From Firmicutes bacterium UBA1739 (GTDB lineage: Bacteria > Bacillota > Clostridia > Peptostreptococcales > Anaerovoracaceae), in contig DCHZ01000038.1 in the NCBI GenBank assembly GCA_002315385.1, forward strand, positions 13,437 through 27,144: a DNA stretch of 13,708 nucleotides, written 5' to 3'. Every line of letters begins with the position of its first letter. The stretch's first letter is position 1. A program made the position numbers and the translations under genes. This document shows positions 1-6,415 of the stretch, in pieces. The notes below the pieces were generated by a model. That model worked only from the letters and a program-made list of their open reading frames with translations, did not search any database and was not told the DNA's origin.

Positions 1-53
1 TCGCTGACTTGCCTGTTTTTCGTCATTGAGCCGGTTATTTATTATTCGCTTCA

Positions 54-1961
54 CTAATACTCAATCAACTCTCCGGGATTATCGACAGTGTATCCGCCCA
101 TTGCCATAATTCTCTCTCTGAAAGCATCGCTCTTCATTGTATCAAGCATGGCCTTTACCATCGGCGTGTCCCACGCATAATCCGGGATAAGGATATCATA
201 CTCCTCTATACAGATTGGATAAAAATCAAGTCCGTATATCTGCGCTGCGGAAAAAATTCCCATGCCGGCATCTGCGGAACCGGAGGCAATCTGTGCCGCT
301 ACCGAGGTATGGGTCATTTCCTCCCTGTCGTACCCGTATATCTTCTTCACATCCAGTTTGTACTGTTTGCAAAGATAGTCAGTGAGAATTCTTGTTCCTG
401 ATCCCTTCTGCCTGTTCACATATCTGATATTCTCCCCGGCAATATCCTCAAAACAGGTTATTTCCATCGGATTTCCCTTCTGAAGTATAAGCCCCTGCCG
501 GCGTCCGACACAGCGTACAAGCTTTACATCACGGTTCGGAAAATGCTTTCTCATATATGACAGATTGTACTCTCCCGTCTCTGTGTCCAGCAGATGACAG
601 CCGCCTGCATGAGCCTCGCCCCTGCGCATCGCCATAATGGCACCCATTGAGCCCACATGCATAGAGCTCATATATACACTTCTGTCATTAGTGTGCATCA
701 TATTACCAATTTCATCCAGCAGAGGATCATGACTTCCGACAACAACAAGAGTGCTTCGGAGTTTTTCTTCTGAAGCGAGCAGCTTAACCTTAACTGAATC
801 TCCCGTTCTGTAACCCTCACAGCCCTGAGGTACTTCAAGAATTCCGTCAGCCTTTACAAAGGATGAGACCACGCCGGCACCCCGGTTCAACGGCGTAACA
901 ATCAGCTTATTGCCTACATATCCGAGTCGTGCACGGACAAATTCCTGATATTTCAGACCCGAAATAACCGGTCTCGTCAGAACTGCTTCAACCTCAGTTC
1001 CTCCGTTTCCGGCCTTTTCTGTACAGTACCCGATAAGAGGCCTCAGAATTTCTTCTATTACTATTATTCCCGAAACCGGATACCCCGGCACACCGAGTAC
1101 CGGCTTTTTCCCGCAAATTCCCAGAATTGCAGGCTTTCCCGGTTTAATAGCTACCCCGTGGTATAGCACTTCCCCGATTTCCCCGATGACCTTCGCCGAA
1201 TAATCTTCTCTGCCTGCTGATGAACCCGCATTAAGAATAACCATGTCACACTCTTCTGCTGCTTTTAAAACAGCTGATTTTATCATGCCATACTTATCCG
1301 GCACGATTGAATATACTACAGCCTCCGCTCCCCATTCTTCAACCATAGCCGAAAAAATGGAAGAGTTAAATTCCTGTATTTCTCCCGGTAGCGGGTCAGT
1401 ACAGGGAGCCACTATCTCATCTCCGGACGGTATTATACCTACTTTTGGCTTTTTTACAACTTCTATCTCAAGAACCCCGCCTGCAATCATCGCTCCTATG
1501 GAGGCCGGTGTTACCTTCACATGAGCCGGAAGTATCATTTCGCCTGCGCAGATATCCTCACCTATCTGACGGATATGCTGCCACGGAGCGGCAGGAGCAA
1601 AAATCTTAACAGTACCGTCATCATGTCTGACAATTTCTTCCACCATTATTACCGCATCACAGCCTTCCGGAAGCAGATCTCCGGTATCAACTACTGTATA
1701 CTGTTTTCCGGAAAGTGTAACAGGAGTTGTTTCGGTCGCTCCGAAGCTGTCACCTGCCTTTATTGCAATTCCGTCCATTGCGCTTGATTCGTAATGCGGT
1801 GCACTTATTTTTGCATATACTGCATCCGCAGTCATCCTTCCGCAGGCATTCTGTACCCGAATCCTCTCCGATTCCGGTCCGAAGCCATTATCCGTAAGAG
1901 CTTTCAGATATTCTCTGTTAGCTTTTTCAAGCGATACATTTGTAAGATATTCAAACTCCAT
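54..1961 (-). CDS. MoeA-type molybdopterin metal-insertion protein fused to a C-terminal periplasmic-binding-like domain
   Basis: The N-terminal ~395 residues are a full MoeA, the family that inserts molybdate or tungstate into adenylated molybdopterin in the cytoplasm. Visible motifs are SAMDGIA (about 60-66), SGDEIV (about 179-184), AGSSAGREDYS (about 245-255), KPGKP (about 273-277) and GVPGYPVSG (about 290-298). From about residue 403 to the end is a type-II periplasmic-binding-like domain without a signal peptide, so it should be cytosolic. It includes MHVGSMGAIMA, LILQKGNP and RQKGSGTRILTDYL. This MoeA plus PBP/LysR-substrate-type architecture is known in clostridia; the PBP domain may bind an oxyanion or pterin, but that is inference. 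It is the last visible gene of the flavoprotein-moeA-moeA operon. Start: ATG at 1961 follows GAGG by 9 nt and lies one base past the upstream stop. ATG at 1976 is the alternative, adding five residues and overlapping the upstream gene by 14 nt. The stop is TAG at 56-54. Confidence 0.9.
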   Translation of the reverse strand: MEFEYLTNVSLEKANREYLKALTDNGFGPESERIRVQNACGRMTADAVYAKISAPHYESSAMDGIAIKAGDSFGATETTPVTLSGKQYTVVDTGDLLPEGCDAVIMVEEIVRHDDGTVKIFAPAAPWQHIRQIGEDICAGEMILPAHVKVTPASIGAMIAGGVLEIEVVKKPKVGIIPSGDEIVAPCTDPLPGEIQEFNSSIFSAMVEEWGAEAVVYSIVPDKYGMIKSAVLKAAEECDMVILNAGSSAGREDYSAKVIGEIGEVLYHGVAIKPGKPAILGICGKKPVLGVPGYPVSGIIVIEEILRPLIGYCTEKAGNGGTEVEAVLTRPVISGLKYQEFVRARLGYVGNKLIVTPLNRGAGVVSSFVKADGILEVPQGCEGYRTGDSVKVKLLASEEKLRSTLVVVGSHDPLLDEIGNMMHTNDRSVYMSSMHVGSMGAIMAMRRGEAHAGGCHLLDTETGEYNLSYMRKHFPNRDVKLVRCVGRRQGLILQKGNPMEITCFEDIAGENIRYVNRQKGSGTRILTDYLCKQYKLDVKKIYGYDREEMTHTSVAAQIASGSADAGMGIFSAAQIYGLDFYPICIEEYDILIPDYAWDTPMVKAMLDTMKSDAFRERIMAMGGYTVDNPGELIEY

Positions 1962-1962
1962 A

Positions 1963-3186
1963 TCAATAAACCTCATTTACATAAACCTGAATTTCCGCAC
2001 CGCGGGGAAGTCCCTCGCAGTCCCTCTCTATGCAGAAATATCCGTCAGTTCCGGCCAGTGCAGTTATAAGACCGGACTTTGTTCTGACCGGATGGGCAAT
2101 CAGCCTTCCGTCAAAACTTTCGAGTTTAACGGATATATACATAGCTCTTCCGTCGTTTGAGCTGACATTTTCAGAGAGGTGAGCAGTCACTGAATACGGT
2201 TTCAACTCTATACCCATGAGACGGGCCATAGTCGGCAGAACGAAAATCTTCGACACAAAATACGCTGCTACAGGATGTCCCGGAAGTCCGAAAACAGGCT
2301 TGCCGCCGCACTTTCCCAATATAGTAGGTTTACCCGGCTTCGTTGCTATCCCGTGCAAAAGAAGCTTTCCGCATTTTTCTATTACACGTGCTGTTTCATC
2401 CTTGGTACCCACACTGCTCCCTCCTGAAATAAGGACCATTTCGCAGTCGTCGAGGGCTTTATTAAGAGCTTTTTCCAGCAAATCCGCTTCATCCGGAACT
2501 ATATCAAACTTCACAGGTTCTGCGCCATAAACAGTGAACATTGCCGCAAGAAGCGAAGAATTAACATCCCTGATTTTCCCCGGCTCCGGGTTCTCGTTAC
2601 AGGGTACAAGCTCATCACCTGTTGATATTACGGCTGCCCTGAGCCTCTTTTTGACTCTGACTTCGGATTTTCCGAGAGCGGCAAGTGCGCCGATGTCCGG
2701 AAATGTCAGATTTCTTCCCTTTTTCATAAGCTCTTTTCCCGGGCTGACGTCATCTCCCCGAAATATCATATTCTGTCCGGGAGCAACCGGCTTTAGTATT
2801 CCAACCGTTCCGTCTCCGTAATCCTCAACATATTCTATCATGACGCACGCATCGGCTCCTTCCGGGACCGCACCGCCGGTAGGCACATAACAGCAGATTC
2901 CCGGAAAAGTCTCTATTGCACCATGCGCCCCCATCTGCACCTCGCCGCATACCGGCAGAATCGCCGGTATCGCTTCAGTACATCCAAAGGTATCTTCCGC
3001 TCTCAATGCATAACCGTCCACAGTGGAGCGGTTAAAATCAGGAACGAATTCCTCCGCCGTCACATCCTCCGCAAGGATTCTTCCCACCGCCAGGTCAAGC
3101 GGTACAATCTCGTAAAAATCGTCTATTTCTAAAAACTCGTCTTCGATGAGCCGTAATACTTCATCAGGAGTCAGTACATTAAGCAT
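1963..3186 (-). CDS. moeA: Molybdopterin molybdenum/tungsten transferase MoeA
   Basis: A 407-residue protein of normal MoeA length. It is expected to release AMP from adenylated molybdopterin while inserting the metal oxyanion. The family signatures are all visible: RSTVDGYA (53-60), PTGGAVPEGADA (102-113), the GDDVSPG stretch (144-150), STGDELV (188-194), GGSSVGTKD (255-263), KPGKP (283-287) and GLPGHP (300-305). The C-terminal MoeA domain IV is complete. The ATG at 3186 has GGAGGA 8 nt upstream and starts 1 nt after the preceding flavoprotein stop, so the two are translationally coupled. The gene lies directly before a second MoeA fused to a PBP-like domain. With a tungsten enzyme and a Tup transporter in the same window, the likely metal is tungsten, but MoeA sequence alone does not separate Mo from W. 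Confidence 0.93.
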   Translation of the reverse strand: MLNVLTPDEVLRLIEDEFLEIDDFYEIVPLDLAVGRILAEDVTAEEFVPDFNRSTVDGYALRAEDTFGCTEAIPAILPVCGEVQMGAHGAIETFPGICCYVPTGGAVPEGADACVMIEYVEDYGDGTVGILKPVAPGQNMIFRGDDVSPGKELMKKGRNLTFPDIGALAALGKSEVRVKKRLRAAVISTGDELVPCNENPEPGKIRDVNSSLLAAMFTVYGAEPVKFDIVPDEADLLEKALNKALDDCEMVLISGGSSVGTKDETARVIEKCGKLLLHGIATKPGKPTILGKCGGKPVFGLPGHPVAAYFVSKIFVLPTMARLMGIELKPYSVTAHLSENVSSNDGRAMYISVKLESFDGRLIAHPVRTKSGLITALAGTDGYFCIERDCEGLPRGAEIQVYVNEVY

Positions 3187-3187
3187 T

Positions 3188-4093
3188 TTATCTTTCCTCC
3201 ATCAACCGGCAGATATCCGAAGCAAGCTTTTCTGCCTGCATCGTCACCGCATCAACCATATCATGAATATTATCGCAATTGCCGCAAAAGTACAGCCAGT
3301 CGGGATATGTTCCGTTTTTTTTCAAATTCTCTGCCACATCCCTGTCTGGAATCAGACCTATCGCGGTTATTAGAGCATCACACTTCAGAATCTCAGTTTT
3401 TCCGGTATCAAGATTATTAATCCTGACAGCCGAAACCCGGCCCTCACCGTATATCATATCGACTGTTGAACGCAGAATTACCGGAATACCGTATGCTTCT
3501 ATACAGTCATGCCTGTTTTTGTTCAATCCTCCCAAGCTTTCATTCCGCTCAATAATTGCTGCTACATCCTTACCGAGAATCTTCAGCCTTCGTGCCACAA
3601 TCTGTCCGACATTTCCGCTTCCGAGTATAACAAATCTCTCTCCAAGATCATAATGAGCAAGATTTATCATTTTCTGTGCCTCCCCGGCAGTATATATCCC
3701 TGCCGGCCTGGTACCACCGGTAAATACAGAGCCTATGCTTCTCTCACGACATCCGGATGCCATAATACAGAAATCAAAAAAAACCTTGATTATCCCGTTT
3801 TTACCCGATATAACGGCAGACCTGTCCTCATCTATACTTATTACATCAGCATCGGTCATGATTTCAATGTTCTTATCCAGGATAACCTTTCTGAACCGGG
3901 CGGCATATTCAGTTCCCGTAATATCTTCATGAAAATATGTAAGTCCGAAGCCATAATGAATGCACTGATTTAGGATTCCCCCCAGATCAGACTCCCGCTC
4001 TGCGAGAACAACTTTCTTCCCTCTCTCAGCTGATGTAATTGCTGCTGCCATACCCGCAGCACCACCACCCACGATCAGAATATCATACTTCAC
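3188..4093 (-). CDS. NAD(P)/FAD-dependent oxidoreductase, small partner of the GlpA-like flavoprotein
   Basis: A 301-residue pyridine nucleotide-disulfide oxidoreductase-type flavoprotein. The FAD Rossmann motif GGGAAG is at residues 9-14 and the acidic end of the fold is VVLAE. The stretch GGILNQCIHYGFGLTYF (about 38-54) is typical of the flavoprotein that pairs with GlpA-like dehydrogenases in clostridial glycerol-3-phosphate and related operons. A second Rossmann motif GSGNVG near 160 should bind NAD(P). The C-terminal CGNCDNIHDMVDAVT is the usual second FAD contact, so the protein looks complete. GTG at 4093 is preferred, giving an N-terminus of MKYDILIVGGGAAG, with AAGGCGG upstream. GTG at 4102 would add three residues but sits inside that ribosome binding site. 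The gene overlaps the upstream flavoprotein by 11 nt. No DUF1667-type third partner is present next to it. The substrate is unknown; a role in passing AOR electrons to NAD(P) is inferred from context. Confidence 0.88.
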   Translation of the reverse strand: MKYDILIVGGGAAGMAAAITSAERGKKVVLAERESDLGGILNQCIHYGFGLTYFHEDITGTEYAARFRKVILDKNIEIMTDADVISIDEDRSAVISGKNGIIKVFFDFCIMASGCRERSIGSVFTGGTRPAGIYTAGEAQKMINLAHYDLGERFVILGSGNVGQIVARRLKILGKDVAAIIERNESLGGLNKNRHDCIEAYGIPVILRSTVDMIYGEGRVSAVRINNLDTGKTEILKCDALITAIGLIPDRDVAENLKKNGTYPDWLYFCGNCDNIHDMVDAVTMQAEKLASDICRLMEER

Positions 4094-5564
4094 CGGGACC
4101 ACCGCCTTTTACATAATTAGAAATGCCGCCGTTCAAAGTAACTTCCGAAACCGGTAATGAGAGTTCACGGGCAATCAGTTCGGCTATTCTCATTGTGCAT
4201 CGACTGCCCTGGCACCTGCCCATTCCGGTCCCGATGCGCCGTTTTACTCCGTTAACGGTTTTAGCCCCCCGTGCTATTGCCTCAACTATCTCTCCCTCCG
4301 AAATCACTCCACACTTGCAGACAATCCGCCCGTATGCCGGGTTACGCAGAACCACACGCCTCCACTCTTCAAAAGTCAGCTCAGACACCTTCTCAACAGG
4401 TTCACGCACCGGGCAGAAGCCGGAATTTTTTTCGCTGCAGCCCAGATAATCCGCAACCTTCACTGAAATGTACTTTGACAGTTCGTGAGCACAGGTCAGT
4501 CCCGGAGTTTTTATCCCGACCAGACTGAACAGTCCTTCTTCCTCAAAAATTGAAAAATCCCGGATGCTCCTGTCTGTTTTTCTGAATCCGCTTCCCTCCG
4601 GCTCAACGATGAAAGGATTCGGTCTGGCACCGGCAAAGCTCCGTATTCTCTTCTTCATATCGAGCTTCGGCACCACCTCTCCGCATAGATGCTCAAGATA
4701 GAGCAGTCCGTTCAAATCAGCGGAATCCGGTACATCTGCAGCATCGCGCTCACCTGACCCCGCAAGGATATTTCCTTCAATAGTGGGAACAAGTGTCAGT
4801 CCCTTATTTCCGGACTCCGGCTCGTGAAAAATAATATGTGAAACCCCTCCTTCAGATTTTTTGTCCATGACAAAATAGTCGGCACCCGTCCTGAATATTC
4901 TGACAAGAGGTTTCTCGGTCATTTCTCTTACCGTATCCGCAGACAGTCCGGCACAGTTAACCACCGCTCCTGCGAAAAACTCATTTTCTTCTGTAGTTAC
5001 ACGAAATCCGCCCTTTATCCTTTCCATTCGGACAGCTTTACTGTTAAAACAGAAATCCGCACCGTTGGCATCCGCATTTTCATATGCAGCAATACAAAGG
5101 TGCCACGGGTTAACCGTTCCTGTCCCCGGCACATATAGCGAAGCTCTTACATTCGGGCTGAGATTGGGTTCCATGCTTAAAGTTTCTTCCGCCGAAAGCA
5201 GTCTGATACCCCGTACTCCGTTTTTCATGCCCTGTACGTACTTTTTCCTCAGAACCTTTTCGCCTTCGGGTCCGAATACCGGCATCAGCGAACCACATCT
5301 GCTAAACGGCACCCCCAGGTCACTGCAAAGCCTGTCAAAATTCTCGTTGGCTCTGACACACAGCTCACTTTTCAATGTTCCCGGTTTATTGTCAATTCCG
5401 GTGTATATAATAGCTGTATTGGCTCTGGAAATTCCCGTGCACACATCTTCCCGTGCCTCAAGAACCCTGACGCTCAGATTATACTCCCTCAGAGATCTCG
5501 CCGCAAAGCATCCGAGAAGTCCGGCACCGATGACAATTACGTCAGTTTTTTCAGTTTTAAGCAT
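4083..5564 (-). CDS. GlpA/LhgO-like FAD-dependent oxidoreductase with C-terminal BFD-type [2Fe-2S] domain
   Basis: A 493-residue protein with two parts. Residues about 8-370 form a DAO-type FAD oxidoreductase (GAGLLG at 13-18, VLEARE at 34-39, VVNCAGLSAD around 200-210), related to anaerobic glycerol-3-phosphate dehydrogenase subunit A and L-2-hydroxyglutarate dehydrogenases. Residues about 410-475 form a bacterioferritin-associated-ferredoxin-like domain, with cysteines 416, 418, 451 and 456 (C-x-C ... C-x4-C) suited to one [2Fe-2S] cluster. It should transfer two electrons from an organic substrate to the cluster and on to its partner flavoprotein encoded next. The substrate cannot be read from the sequence. 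The ATG at 5564 has GGAGGG 7 nt upstream. It is the first gene of a four-gene operon ending in two moeA genes. Placement beside tungsten-cofactor genes instead of glpK suggests a redox role linked to AOR rather than glycerol use (inference). Confidence 0.88.
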   Translation of the reverse strand: MLKTEKTDVIVIGAGLLGCFAARSLREYNLSVRVLEAREDVCTGISRANTAIIYTGIDNKPGTLKSELCVRANENFDRLCSDLGVPFSRCGSLMPVFGPEGEKVLRKKYVQGMKNGVRGIRLLSAEETLSMEPNLSPNVRASLYVPGTGTVNPWHLCIAAYENADANGADFCFNSKAVRMERIKGGFRVTTEENEFFAGAVVNCAGLSADTVREMTEKPLVRIFRTGADYFVMDKKSEGGVSHIIFHEPESGNKGLTLVPTIEGNILAGSGERDAADVPDSADLNGLLYLEHLCGEVVPKLDMKKRIRSFAGARPNPFIVEPEGSGFRKTDRSIRDFSIFEEEGLFSLVGIKTPGLTCAHELSKYISVKVADYLGCSEKNSGFCPVREPVEKVSELTFEEWRRVVLRNPAYGRIVCKCGVISEGEIVEAIARGAKTVNGVKRRIGTGMGRCQGSRCTMRIAELIARELSLPVSEVTLNGGISNYVKGGGPGEV

Positions 5565-5579
5565 TATCGTACCCTCCGG

Positions 5580-5608
5580 TTGAAAAATTCAATTAATCAG
5601 ATTATAAT
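5580..5608 (+). promoter_or_regulatory. Promoter of the ThiF/MoeB-like gene
   Basis: TTGAAA at 5580-5585 (5 of 6), a 17-bp spacer, and TATAAT at 5603-5608 (6 of 6): close to an ideal housekeeping sigma promoter. The transcript should start near 5615. Its -10 box shares the palindrome at 5601-5608 with the divergent minus-strand promoter. Confidence 0.72.
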
Positions 5609-5631
5609 AAACTAACACTTATTATTGTAAA
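5601..5631 (-). promoter_or_regulatory. Promoter of the flavoprotein-moeA operon
   Basis: On the minus strand a perfect TATAAT lies at 5606-5601, with TTTACA (5 of 6 to TTGACA) at 5631-5626. The spacer is 19 bp, longer than ideal. The expected transcript start is near 5594, leaving a leader of about 30 nt before the ATG at 5564, too short for a riboswitch. The -10 box is the bottom strand of the palindrome ATTATAAT, whose top strand gives the -10 box of the divergent gene. Confidence 0.6.
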
Positions 5632-5643
5632 AAAGGAGCTGTG

Positions 5644-6321
5644 ATGACGATGGATGAAAGGTTTATTCGTAACATTCCCTCAATTTCCGAAGAAGAGCAG
5701 GAACTTATAGCATCAAAGCGGATTCTGGTGGCAGGATGCGGCGGTCTCGGAGGTTATGTATCCGAATATCTCGCACGCCTCGGAATAACGCACATTACTG
5801 TTCTCGACTGTGATTACTTTGAAGAATCAAATATAAACCGGCAGCTTCTTGCGGCCTCCTCAACTATCGAAAAAAGCAAAGCAGAAACTTCTAAAGAGCG
5901 TATTCTCAGCATTAACCCCAATGCCGATGCCGTATCTGTGAAGGAGTTCCTCTCCGAAAAAAATGCCGCCTCCATTGTTCGGGATCATGACCTCGTAATC
6001 GATGCTCTGGATTCGGTTGACACAAGACTGATTCTTGAGGAAGCCTGTGCAAAATCCGGGATTACAATTATCCACGGTGCTGTCCACGGCTGGTGCTTCC
6101 AGGTAGCCGTCGTGCCTCCGGGAAGCGGAATTCTGAAAAGACTTTACGGCAGGAACCGCAGCTCAGAAAGCAAAACCATCCTGTCTTTCGTTCCGCCATG
6201 CTGTGCTGCCGTTCAGGTTTCCGAAGCACTTCTTAATATCTGCGGACGGCCGGGTGCTCTTCAAAACAAAGTTCTCTTTTATAACATGGAAACTCTGGAA
6301 AATACACTTATCACTATATAA
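5644..6321 (+). CDS. ThiF/MoeB/HesA-family adenylyltransferase, likely activator of MoaD
   Basis: A 225-residue E1-like enzyme expected to adenylate the C-terminal Gly-Gly of a MoaD-type protein, the first step of thiocarboxylate formation for pterin sulfuration. The ATP-binding loop GCGGLG is at 31-36, followed by VLDCDYF (acidic strand end, D55/D57), NINRQ (63-67, the conserved Arg and Gln), and LVIDALDSVDTR (117-128, with the conserved Asp). It is shorter than classical MoeB (about 250 residues) and has no CxxC pairs, so the structural zinc site is absent. A CC pair occurs at VPPCCAA. AAAAGGAG at 5631-5638 precedes three possible starts. ATG at 5644 (5 nt spacing) is chosen; GTG at 5641 is too close and ATG at 5650 remains possible. 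The only plausible partner here is the MoaD encoded at 8365-8111 on the opposite strand. Confidence 0.88.
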   Translation: MTMDERFIRNIPSISEEEQELIASKRILVAGCGGLGGYVSEYLARLGITHITVLDCDYFEESNINRQLLAASSTIEKSKAETSKERILSINPNADAVSVKEFLSEKNAASIVRDHDLVIDALDSVDTRLILEEACAKSGITIIHGAVHGWCFQVAVVPPGSGILKRLYGRNRSSESKTILSFVPPCCAAVQVSEALLNICGRPGALQNKVLFYNMETLENTLITI

Positions 6322-6364
6322 TCTTACCATATTGTCCATATGCGGGCAACGTTTTCGCTTTCAT

Positions 6365-6395
6365 ATAAAAATCCTGTACACTTCTGTACAGGATT
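6365..6395 (-). terminator. Intrinsic terminator of the aor-moaD-adh operon, possibly bidirectional
   Basis: A perfect 11-bp stem (AATCCTGTACA at 6370-6380, TGTACAGGATT at 6385-6395) closes a 4-nt loop. Read on the minus strand, the stem runs into a T-rich tract (ATTTTTATATG), a good rho-independent terminator about 20 nt past the alcohol dehydrogenase stop. Read on the plus strand it is followed only by CTACT, so it would stop the ThiF-like transcript less well. Confidence 0.8.
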
Positions 6396-6415
6396 CTACT
6401 CAGTTATTGATTGTT

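Noticed and set aside
1..26. Possible start of a further minus-strand gene, ATG at 26 with eight open codons
   Set aside because: Too short to recognise and no Shine-Dalgarno in front of it.
1243..2069. Plus-strand open frames opposite the two moeA genes
   Set aside because: They are antisense to strongly conserved MoeA coding sequence, show no family features and lack ribosome binding sites.
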